DNA of 7,512 nucleotides, taken from positions 1 through 7,512 of the forward strand of contig URWK01000059.1 in the NCBI GenBank assembly GCA_900551505.1, read 5' to 3'. Numbering within the stretch: position 1 is the stretch's first letter; every line of letters starts with the position of its first letter. The notes below the pieces were generated by a model. That model made no database searches. It worked only from the letters and a program-made list of their open reading frames with translations, and was not told the DNA's origin. The stretch comes from an uncultured Ruminococcus sp. Its GTDB lineage: Bacteria > Bacillota > Clostridia > Oscillospirales > Ruminococcaceae. Below, piece by piece: positions 1 to 5,381 of the stretch. A program made the position numbers and the translations under genes.

Positions 1-112
1 CCGTTTGTGTGACACTCCAAAAGCGTAAATTCGGTGTCATCATCACCTACATATCAACATAACCTTTCAGGGTGGTTTTATGTTGATTAAATAGCTAGCT
101 TGGTTATCGCCT
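1..112 (-). other. Structured 5' leader of a transcript leaving the window
   Basis: This is the expected start of the transcript from the promoter at 119-147, running off the left edge. It can form two hairpins. One has a 10-bp perfect stem (53-62 with 78-87), extended by two G-C pairs across a 2-nt bulge. The other pairs 11-16 with 33-38, counting one G-U pair. Downstream of the first hairpin a GTG-ATG-ATG stretch opens a frame that stays open to the edge (MMTPNLRFWSVTQT), but it has no convincing Shine-Dalgarno sequence. The neighbouring frame (DDDTEFTLLECHTNG) is also open, so the coding start cannot be decided here. I compared it by eye with the common riboswitch cores (TPP, SAM, cobalamin, c-di-GMP, T-box, purine, glycine, lysine, fluoride) and recognised none. 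Confidence 0.3.
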
Positions 113-118
113 GATGAT

Positions 119-147
119 ATTATACCATAATTTAATAACAAAATCAA
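119..147 (-). promoter_or_regulatory. Sigma-A promoter pointing off the left edge
   Basis: On the minus strand there is a TTGATT -35 box (142-147) and a perfect TATAAT -10 box (119-124), separated by exactly 17 bp. The start should fall near 112. The gene it serves lies outside the window. Confidence 0.65.
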
Positions 148-698
148 TAAATATTTGTTGTTTCATATAATTTTTTATAAGTTTACACCTTTTATTGCAG
201 CTTAGGGCGGATACCTGATTGGGTGATGGATATATGAAAATTTAACTTCCGAAGTTTTGAAAAATCAAAGAAAACGGAATTGAATTTGTAATTATAAGGG
301 CAGGTTTCGGCAAAGTTGCAAGTCAGAAAGACAAATTATTTGAAAGCCATTACACCGATTAAAGGCTTTGGCAAATGGCTTGCTAACTGGGTCAACGTTC
401 CGAGATGAGATAATTCTTTCAGTGAACTCTGACAGTATGATTTGACAAATATTGACGGTAGCTGTAGAGATAAAAAATTATCAGGCAACTTGGGCTTAAT
501 GGCTTTAAGAAATCCAAAAGCAGAAACTCCGCTGAGGTTAAAATAACCATTGACTGAAAAACTTTTACTGGCACTCTGACAGAACAATAAAGTATAAACC
601 AACTTCGTAAAATGACAAAAGGACTGAGTAAACTCCGTTCTTTTCCGTGTGTCTTATGTGTGTCTTACGATGTGATTTCCGAGGATTTTTGAAGGCAT
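148..698. other. Gene-free stretch, possibly decayed coding sequence
   Basis: No intact gene with a ribosome binding site is seen on either strand. Translating the plus strand gives short coding-like fragments in different frames, broken by stops: around 265-355 (GIEFVIIRAGFGKVASQKDK within it) and around 440-535 (YDLTNIDGS followed later by LSGNLGLMALRNPKAE). The second faintly recalls the 'YDLs..' C-terminal region of Rpn/PD-(D/E)XK transposase-like proteins. That is an impression, not an identification. The fragments could be a frameshifted, decayed gene or chance. The right end is the run-off zone of the rpsI terminator. Confidence 0.25.
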
Positions 699-732
699 AA
701 AAAAATCCCATATCATCGCAGATACGGGATTT
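699..732 (-). terminator. Rho-independent terminator of rplM-rpsI
   Basis: A 12-bp stem (703-714 with 721-732, one G-U pair in the minus-strand RNA) has a 6-nt loop and is followed on the minus strand by seven T. It lies 25 nt after the rpsI stop codon. The plus orientation has an A-C mismatch in the stem and no T-run, so it works for the minus strand only. Confidence 0.9.
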
Positions 733-757
733 GTAGATATTCTTAGAATTAGTCGAA

Positions 758-1159
758 TTATCTCTTTGAGAACTGAGGAGCACGACGTGCAGCCTTGAGA
801 CCGTATTTCTTTCTTTCCTTCATTCTCGGGTCACGAGTGAGGAAACCTGCCTTCTTGAGAGTTGGACGAAGTTCAGGGTTGTATTCGAGGAGAGCTCTTG
901 AAAGGCCGTGACGGATAGCACCTGCCTGACCTGTAACGCCGCCGCCTGTTACTGTACAAACGATGTCGAACTTGTCAGTACCTTCGATAAGTGTGAGTGG
1001 CTGACGAACGATAAGCTTGAGTGTTTCGAGGCCGAAATAATCATCAATATTTCTTCCGTTGATAGTGATATTTCCTGTACCGTTGTATACTCTAACTCTT
1101 GCAACAGAACTTTTTCTTCTGCCTGTTCCGTAGTAATATTTAAGTTTTGATTCGTACAT
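758..1159 (-). CDS. rpsI: 30S ribosomal protein S9 (uS9)
   Basis: This is a component of the 30S subunit head; in the family the basic C-terminal tail reaches the P-site tRNA. The 133-residue product has the usual bacterial length. It starts with the family's N-terminal pattern (YYGTGRRKSSVARVRVY, residues 9-25), has the central GGGVTGQAGAIRHGLSRAL segment (about 72-90), and ends with the conserved RDPRMKERKKYGLKAAR region and the tail RAPQFSKR, whose last residues F-S-K-R are nearly invariant in S9. The start is fixed by AAAGGAG about 8 nt upstream. It is the second gene of an operon, 19 nt after the rplM stop, and is followed by a strong terminator. Nothing is unusual about it. Confidence 0.98.
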   Translation of the reverse strand: MYESKLKYYYGTGRRKSSVARVRVYNGTGNITINGRNIDDYFGLETLKLIVRQPLTLIEGTDKFDIVCTVTGGGVTGQAGAIRHGLSRALLEYNPELRPTLKKAGFLTRDPRMKERKKYGLKAARRAPQFSKR

Positions 1160-1178
1160 TTATTTCTGCTCCTTTCGA

Positions 1179-1607
1179 TTAAAGTTCATAAGCTACAGGC
1201 TTCTGAGCCTCGTGCTTGTGATTAGCATCCTTGTAAACTCTGAGGCGGGTCATAGCCTTTCTGCCGAGAGTATTATTCGGGAGCATACCGTTAACAGCGA
1301 TTGTCATAGCTCTTTCAGGAGCGGTTGCCATAAGGTCCTTGTACTTGATTTCCTTGAGGCCGCCAATCCAGCCTGTGTGCCAGTAGTAAGACTTCTTTTC
1401 AAGCTTCTTACCTGTAAGAACGGCTTTTCCTGCATTGATTATGATAACGTTGTCCCCGCAATCAGCGTGAGGAGCGAAAGTTGGCTTATGTTTACCTCTG
1501 AGAATGTGAGCAGCCTTTGCAGCAACACGACCGAGTGACTGTCCTTCAGCATCGAGGATATACCATGTGCGATTGATGTCGCTTGCTTTTGGCATATAAG
1601 TTGACAT
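1179..1607 (-). CDS. rplM: 50S ribosomal protein L13 (uL13)
   Basis: This is an early-assembling protein of the 50S subunit. At 142 residues it matches the family length. Visible signatures are WYILDAEGQSLGRVA (16-30), GDNVIIINAGKAVLTGKK (51-68), YYWHTGWIGGLKE (74-86), and the C-terminal VNGMLPNNTLGRKAM and VYKDANHKHEAQKP blocks. Start ATG follows GGAGG at 8-nt spacing. The first gene of the rplM-rpsI operon, it is transcribed from a consensus promoter with a roughly 90-nt leader containing an inverted repeat. In Firmicutes such L13 leaders are thought to be the site of autogenous control; that control is inferred here by position and shape. Confidence 0.98.
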   Translation of the reverse strand: MSTYMPKASDINRTWYILDAEGQSLGRVAAKAAHILRGKHKPTFAPHADCGDNVIIINAGKAVLTGKKLEKKSYYWHTGWIGGLKEIKYKDLMATAPERAMTIAVNGMLPNNTLGRKAMTRLRVYKDANHKHEAQKPVAYEL

Positions 1608-1661
1608 ATATCATTACCTCCATATTTATTTTTTATAATATAATGTATAAGCTTCAATAAT

Positions 1662-1693
1662 GTTGTCTGAGGGAATTTTTATGTTCCGACAAC
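1662..1693 (-). promoter_or_regulatory. L13-leader-like hairpin in the rplM 5' UTR
   Basis: The minus-strand RNA folds as GUUGUC-GGAA, an 8-nt loop, then UUCC, a 4-nt bulge and GACAAC. This gives ten base pairs (1662-1667 with 1688-1693; 1672-1675 with 1684-1687) with a one-sided bulge. It begins a few bases after the predicted transcription start and ends about 55 nt before the rplM ATG. Firmicute rplM-rpsI operons are known to carry an L13 leader RNA at this place; membership is inferred from position and bulged-hairpin shape, not from a covariance search. Confidence 0.65.
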
Positions 1694-1702
1694 GCAATTA
1701 AT

Positions 1703-1731
1703 ATTATACAGTCTTAATTCTGCTTTGTCAA
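1703..1731 (-). promoter_or_regulatory. rplM-rpsI promoter
   Basis: Exact consensus TTGACA (1726-1731) and TATAAT (1703-1708) with a 17-bp spacer on the minus strand. The expected start is near 1696, just before the leader hairpin. Such a strong promoter suits a ribosomal protein operon. Confidence 0.9.
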
Positions 1732-1867
1732 GCCCCAAAACGTCGAAAAATCCGAAAATTTTAATATATATACCTTTATCACGTTATTTCTCTCTAAATT
1801 GCTGTGTTTCTCTATGTTTCTCAAGTTTCATTTCACTTTTTGAAATTCGCATATTACCGAAAGGAAT

Positions 1868-1899
1868 AAAAAAATCCCCTTGCCGAAAGGTAAAGGGAT
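1868..1899 (-). terminator. Terminator of the alpha/beta hydrolase gene
   Basis: An 8-bp GC-rich stem (1874-1881 with 1892-1899, one G-U pair) can be extended by two further pairs over an A-C mismatch. It is followed on the minus strand by seven T and lies 15 nt after the hydrolase stop codon. Confidence 0.88.
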
Positions 1900-1914
1900 A
1901 AATAATCTTTTGAA

Positions 1915-2646
1915 TTATCTGAAAAAATCAATCATTATTTTCTCAAATTCGTCAGCCTTCTTAAAAGGATAATCATGGTCAGCTCCGTCAATGCATTGCA
2001 TTTCGGTACGCTTGTTTATCTCTTTCATCTGAATGGCGGTTCTCTGGAAATCCTTATCTTCTTTCATGCCGAAAACGCAGAGAATAGGAATATCACAGTT
2101 TGCGAACTGAGGACAGCTTTCAAATGTAATACGGTCGGTGTAGTAATTTGACCAGGTTTTTTTGCTGATTTTTGAACGGTAATCGAGGAAAAATTTAATT
2201 TCCTCCTGACCTTCCAGCCCAAGAAGTTTGATATATTTCTTGTTCATGAACTTCATTCCCATGATAAGAGAAGTAATTGAAGTCTTGCCGGCTTTTTTCT
2301 TTGCGTCCTCGTCAGTCTGGTCAATCATAGGACTGCTGATAATTGCCTTTTCAAAATACTGCGGATAGTGGGAAATCATTGAGAATACAAGGTTTCCGCC
2401 GAGAGAATGGCCTGCGATATAGACTTTTCTCTTCTGCTGTCTGATAATCTCGATAACTTGTTTTTCACTTTCCTCGAAACTGAAGTCTTTCCCTACTTCT
2501 TTTCCGCTGCCTAAAAGGTGCGGAACGATTACATAAAAACGTTCTGTCAATGGAGCGTATAACTGGTGGAAGACCTCAACAAGTCCTTCACTATGGATAA
2601 GGAATAATACAGGCTTGTCAGGGCTTCCGTATTTTTCAAAATACAT
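1915..2646 (-). CDS. Alpha/beta-fold hydrolase, serine esterase/lipase-like
   Basis: A 243-residue single-domain alpha/beta hydrolase with no signal peptide or membrane segment, so cytoplasmic. The nucleophile elbow is GHSLGG (79-84, Ser81). The likely acid is Asp198 or a neighbour, after the strand DIPILCVFGMKED. The likely catalytic histidine is His224 in DGADHDYP. The oxyanion-hole loop after the first long strand reads FLIHSEG (16-21) where the family usually has HGxG or HGxP, a small departure. Residues 110-170 form the variable cap and are Lys-rich. The start is set by GGAGG 6 nt upstream. It is monocistronic, with its own consensus promoter and terminator. The family covers carboxylesterases, thioesterases, epoxide hydrolases and peptidases; neither sequence nor neighbours give the substrate. 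Confidence 0.88.
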   Translation of the reverse strand: MYFEKYGSPDKPVLFLIHSEGLVEVFHQLYAPLTERFYVIVPHLLGSGKEVGKDFSFEESEKQVIEIIRQQKRKVYIAGHSLGGNLVFSMISHYPQYFEKAIISSPMIDQTDEDAKKKAGKTSITSLIMGMKFMNKKYIKLLGLEGQEEIKFFLDYRSKISKKTWSNYYTDRITFESCPQFANCDIPILCVFGMKEDKDFQRTAIQMKEINKRTEMQCIDGADHDYPFKKADEFEKIMIDFFR

Positions 2647-2733
2647 CTGATGCCTCCGTAAAATTTAATTTAGCTATTTTATTAACTGATAATTTTGTAA
2701 AAAACAAAAAAAAATAGTATAAGTATTAATAAT

Positions 2734-2762
2734 ATTATATCGCAAATAATGACCCTTGTCAA
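2734..2762 (-). promoter_or_regulatory. Promoter of the alpha/beta hydrolase gene
   Basis: Exact TTGACA (2757-2762), a 17-bp spacer and TATAAT (2734-2739) on the minus strand, giving a 5' UTR of roughly 80 nt that contains a long T-tract. No operator-like dyad is seen around it. Confidence 0.85.
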
Positions 2763-2815
2763 TAGATTTAGCTTATATCGGAACTAATTTCACCATTTTT
2801 AAGGAATTTCGCATT

Positions 2816-2849
2816 AAAAAAGAGCCTGCGAATTTCTTCACAGGCTCTT
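2816..2849 (-). terminator. Terminator of the tRNA-Trp gene
   Basis: A perfect 9-bp stem (2820-2828 with 2841-2849) can add three inner pairs over a mismatch around a 4-nt loop. It is followed by six T on the minus strand and starts 5 nt past the tRNA CCA end. Confidence 0.88.
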
Positions 2850-2854
2850 GTAAT

Positions 2855-2928
2855 TGGCAGGGGTGGAAGGAATCGAACCCTCGTCAAAGGTTTTGGAGAC
2901 CCCTATTCTACCATTGAACCACACCCCT
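2855..2928 (-). tRNA. tRNA-Trp (CCA anticodon)
   Basis: A full 74-nt cloverleaf reads on the minus strand. The acceptor AGGGGTG pairs with CACCCCT, with discriminator G and an encoded CCA (2855-2857). The D arm contains AATGGTA. The anticodon loop is CTCCAAA with anticodon CCA (2894-2896), and the T loop is TTCGATT. G discriminator and CCA anticodon are both bacterial tRNA-Trp identity elements. The anticodon stem GGGGT/ACCTT has two G-U pairs, and the D and T stems have one each, so it is a rather weakly paired tRNA but has no mismatch. It is a solitary gene with its own promoter and terminator. TGG is read as Trp in the proteins here (e.g. the PEPCK WWEK segment), consistent with the standard code. 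Confidence 0.97.
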
Positions 2929-2956
2929 AAAGTGTTGTTTCGTATCTGACTTAATT

Positions 2957-2985
2957 AGTCTACCACAAAACTATGTGTTTGTCAA
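2957..2985 (-). promoter_or_regulatory. tRNA-Trp promoter
   Basis: Minus strand TTGACA (2980-2985), a 17-bp spacer and TAGACT (2957-2962; four of six consensus bases, including the key A2 and T6). It sits about 28 bp upstream of the mature tRNA 5' end. Confidence 0.75.
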
Positions 2986-3047
2986 GGGGTATGGTGAAAA
3001 ATTTTGAATAACGGCAATTGTTTTTATTATAATTTATTCAGCTAAAC

Positions 3048-3075
3048 AAAAAACAGCCCTTACGGGCTGTTTTTT
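3048..3075. terminator. Bidirectional terminator after pckG
   Basis: A perfect 12-bp inverted repeat (3048-3059 with 3064-3075) with a 4-nt loop. GGGCTG is followed by a T-run on both strands, so it can end transcription from either side. It lies 37 nt past the pckG stop and separates pckG from the tRNA-Trp unit. Confidence 0.92.
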
Positions 3076-3112
3076 CAGTATTTAATTAAGGAATTTCCGT
3101 TCCGTAAAATTA

Positions 3113-4903
3113 TTACTTGTTAAGTCTTGCTTCGAGGTTGTTGAGCTGGTCAGCCATAGCCTTCGGAAGTCTGTCGCCGAACTGCTTGTAGAATTCACGG
3201 ATGTCAGCAACTTCTGCTTTCCAGAGGTCCTTGTCAACTGCAAGGAGTTCATCAAGAATTTCAGGAGTTACTTCGTCTTCGATACCTTCGAGGTTAAGGT
3301 CTTCCTTCTTAGGAAGATAACCGATAGGAGTTTCGACAGCGTCAACAGTACCTTCACAACGCTTGATAATCCAGTCAAGAACTCTCATGTTGTCGCCGTA
3401 ACCCGGCCAGATGAAGTTGCCGTTTTCGTCCTGCTTGAACCAGTTAACATTGAAAATCTTAGGAGCTTTGTCGCCGAGCTTTTCGCCCATTTCAACCCAG
3501 TGTCCCCAGTAGTCGCCCATGTGATAACCGCAGAAAGGCTTCATAGCCATCGGGTCGTGTCTGAGAACGCCTACAGCACCTGTTGCAGCAGCTGTTGTTT
3601 CTGAAGAAACTACAGAACCTACAAATGTACCGTGATTCCAGTCGAATGACTGATATACAAGCGGAGTTGTCTTGGCACGTCTGCCGCCGAAGATGATTGC
3701 TGAAATCGGAACGCCTTCCGGATTGTTGAATTCCTTTGAGATGCAAGGGCAGTTTACAGCAGGAGCAGTAAATCTTGAGTTCGGGTGAGCGAGCTTTCCG
3801 CCGTTTGCAACGAATTCAGGGCCGTTAACCTTTTCGCCCTTCCATTCTGTAGCGTTTACAGGTGGATTCTTAGTAAGCTTTTCCCACCATACTGTCATGT
3901 CATCGTTGTTAAGTGCAACGTTTGTGAAGATGGTGTTCTTCTTTGTTGATTCAAGAGCATTGTAGTTTGACTTTTCGTTTGTACCTGGAGCAACGCCGAA
4001 GAAGCCGTTTTCCGGGTTAATAGCGTAAAGTCTGCCGTCCTTGCCAGGCTTGAGCCAAGCAATATCGTCACCGACTGTCCAAACCTTGTAACCCTTCTTC
4101 TTGTAGCCTTCCGGCGGAATGAGCATAGCGAGGTTTGTTTTTCCGCAAGCTGACGGGAATGCAGCTGTGATATACTTGATGTCGCCGTCCGGCTTTTCGA
4201 GTCCGAGGATAAGCATATGTTCAGCCATCCAGCCTTCATTCTTACCTTGGAATGAAGCGATTCTGAGAGCGAAGCACTTTTTACCGAGGAGAACGTTACC
4301 GCCGTAAGCAGAGTTGATTGACCAGATTGTATTGTCTTCAGGGAAGTGTACAATATATCTCTTTTCAGGGTCAACGTCAGCCTTTGAGTGAAGTCCTCTT
4401 ACGAAGTCGTTTGAAGTATCGCCGAGGTTATCGAAAGCAGCCTTGCCCATTCTTGTCATGATTTCCATATTGAGAACAACATAGATTGAGTCAGTAACTT
4501 CAACGCCAACCTTAGCGAGTGAAGAACCGATAGGACCCATTGAGTAAGGGATAACATACATTGTTCTGCCCTTCATAACGCCGTCATACATTGGAGTAAG
4601 CTTTGCGTACATTTCCTTAGGGTCGCACCAGTTATTTGTCGGGCCTGCGTCTGCTTCGTTTCTTGTGCAGATGAAAGTTCTGTCTTCTACTCTGGCAACG
4701 TCATTAGGCTTTGTTCTGTGGTAAAGACAGCCCGGAAGTTTTTCTTCGTTAAGCTTAATCATTTCGCCTGTAGCGATAGCTTCTTCTCTGAGTGCGTCGA
4801 GCTGTTCTTTGCTTCCGTCAATCCATACAACCTTATCAGGCTTTGTAAGAGCAACCATTTCGTCAACCCATTTTAATACATTCTGATTTTTTGTCAGTGA
4901 CAT
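3113..4903 (-). CDS. pckG: Phosphoenolpyruvate carboxykinase, GTP-dependent
   Basis: Interconverts oxaloacetate + GTP and PEP + CO2 + GDP (EC 4.1.1.32) in the cytoplasm. At 596 residues it fits the GTP class, not the shorter ATP class. Seen in order: substrate Arg71 (RVEDRTFIC); YGGN (200-203); metal-site Lys in GKKCFALR (207-214) and His229 in GWMAEHM; P-loop FPSACGKTNLAM (249-260) with the GTP-class Cys253, Lys255 and Thr256; VGDDIAW (277-283) with the metal-binding Asp pair; HPNSRF (373-378); FGGRR (405-409); FDWNHGTFVGS (420-430); and the guanine pocket Phe489, Phe497 and Tyr502. Residue roles are transferred from vertebrate PEPCK; the third pocket residue there is Phe, here Tyr. The ATG has AAAGGGG 9 nt upstream. 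Ruminococci use PEPCK to fix CO2 towards succinate as well as for gluconeogenesis; direction cannot be read from sequence. Monocistronic, with leader hairpin and strong promoter. Confidence 0.97.
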   Translation of the reverse strand: MSLTKNQNVLKWVDEMVALTKPDKVVWIDGSKEQLDALREEAIATGEMIKLNEEKLPGCLYHRTKPNDVARVEDRTFICTRNEADAGPTNNWCDPKEMYAKLTPMYDGVMKGRTMYVIPYSMGPIGSSLAKVGVEVTDSIYVVLNMEIMTRMGKAAFDNLGDTSNDFVRGLHSKADVDPEKRYIVHFPEDNTIWSINSAYGGNVLLGKKCFALRIASFQGKNEGWMAEHMLILGLEKPDGDIKYITAAFPSACGKTNLAMLIPPEGYKKKGYKVWTVGDDIAWLKPGKDGRLYAINPENGFFGVAPGTNEKSNYNALESTKKNTIFTNVALNNDDMTVWWEKLTKNPPVNATEWKGEKVNGPEFVANGGKLAHPNSRFTAPAVNCPCISKEFNNPEGVPISAIIFGGRRAKTTPLVYQSFDWNHGTFVGSVVSSETTAAATGAVGVLRHDPMAMKPFCGYHMGDYWGHWVEMGEKLGDKAPKIFNVNWFKQDENGNFIWPGYGDNMRVLDWIIKRCEGTVDAVETPIGYLPKKEDLNLEGIEDEVTPEILDELLAVDKDLWKAEVADIREFYKQFGDRLPKAMADQLNNLEARLNK

Positions 4904-4949
4904 GGTAATTTTCCCCTTTCAGTTTTTATTAATACCATAATTTATGCAA

Positions 4950-4972
4950 GGCTGAAAAACAGATATTCAGCC
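4950..4972 (-). promoter_or_regulatory. Hairpin in the pckG 5' UTR
   Basis: A perfect 7-bp stem (GGCTGAA / TTCAGCC; 4950-4956 with 4966-4972) closes a 9-nt loop about 46 nt before the pckG ATG, within the roughly 100-nt leader. No T-run follows on the minus strand, so it is not an attenuator as drawn. It could be an operator dyad or an mRNA-stability hairpin. Confidence 0.4.
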
Positions 4973-5010
4973 AAGAAATCCGAAATTTCATTCAAATTCC
5001 CACATCTATT

Positions 5011-5039
5011 ATTATATTATCTCTCGGTAAATATGTCAA
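5011..5039 (-). promoter_or_regulatory. pckG promoter
   Basis: Exact TTGACA (5034-5039), a 17-bp spacer and TATAAT (5011-5016) on the minus strand. The predicted start is near 5004, about 100 nt from the ATG. A fully consensus promoter suggests high basal expression, with any regulation by repression or in the leader. Confidence 0.88.
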
Positions 5040-5066
5040 GTCTTTTATGTGATAAATAAACGATAT

Positions 5067-5100
5067 TTTTTGCAAGATTTTTTGTGGCTTCTTGCAAAAA
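5067..5100. repeat. 11-bp dyad upstream of the pckG promoter
   Basis: TTTTTGCAAGA (5067-5077) is repeated in perfect inverted form as TCTTGCAAAAA (5090-5100), with a 12-bp gap. Its inner edge is 28 bp upstream of the pckG -35 box. Neither strand has a T-run after the second arm, so it does not look like a terminator. A regulator-binding site or a structured element is possible. It is also compatible with read-through RNA from the weak upstream promoter candidate. Confidence 0.5.
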
Positions 5101-5124
5101 CAAAGTAAGATTAAACTATCTTTT

Positions 5125-5154
5125 TATATAGTGAGCGTATTATGAATTTTTCAA
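5125..5154 (-). promoter_or_regulatory. Weak second promoter candidate upstream of pckG
   Basis: TTGAAA (5149-5154), an 18-bp spacer and TATATA (5125-5130) on the minus strand. RNA from it would cross the dyad and then pckG. The DNA is very AT-rich, so a chance match is likely. Confidence 0.22.
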
Positions 5155-5212
5155 AGAAAATTTATTCACACATTTGTATATCTTTTTTCTTTTATCCAAG
5201 CACACAGGCAAC

Positions 5213-5240
5213 AAAAAAGACGGTAAACACTTACCGCCTT
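5213..5240 (-). terminator. Terminator of the dockerin-protein gene
   Basis: Stem AAGGCGGTAA / TTACCGTCTT (5217-5226 with 5231-5240) has an ACAC/GTGT tetraloop and is followed on the minus strand by six T. The single imperfect pair is G-U in minus-strand RNA but A-C in plus, so the minus direction is favoured. It lies about 140 nt after the dockerin gene stop, unusually far compared with the 15-37 nt seen for the other genes here. Confidence 0.8.
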
Positions 5241-5332
5241 TTGTTTATTCACTAAGAAAGAAATATTTTCTTCATCACTTTCATTTAATTGTGTCTGTTA
5301 TTATGCGTCAAAGATTGCAAAAGTCTATTAAA

Positions 5333-5353
5333 AAAACCTTCTCCATAAGTTTT
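5333..5353. repeat. 21-bp direct repeat, copy downstream of the dockerin gene
   Basis: Identical over 21 bp to 7081-7101, in the same orientation. The core CTCCATAAGTT also occurs at 7030-7040, where on the minus strand it holds the ribosome binding site of the dockerin gene. The repeat is internally dyad-like: AAAA and CTT pair with AAG and TTTT around CTCCAT. The next bases (ACTTTCACTTT, 5359-5369) recur at 7055-7065, so a longer leader-type module is shared by the two sides of the gene. Confidence 0.75.
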
Positions 5354-5381
5354 TTCTTACTTTCACTTTTTTCAGATACTT

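Noticed and set aside
442..470. Plus-strand TTGACA-17-TAGAGA promoter-like match
   Set aside because: No gene follows on the plus strand, and the -10 box is weak; probably chance in AT-rich DNA.
336..602. 88-residue minus-strand frame in the left gene-free region
   Set aside because: It has no ribosome binding site, no recognisable family and an atypical low-complexity composition. It overlaps better coding-like fragments on the other strand.
565..783. 72-residue minus-strand frame
   Set aside because: It runs straight through the rpsI terminator hairpin and overlaps the end of rpsI, so it is a chance frame.
908..1538. Plus-strand frames opposite rpsI and rplM
   Set aside because: They are antisense shadows of two certain ribosomal protein genes and have Cys/Ser-rich, non-protein-like composition.
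3492..4374. Alternative frames inside pckG on both strands
   Set aside because: The full-length PEPCK frame has every family motif; these are out-of-frame shadows.
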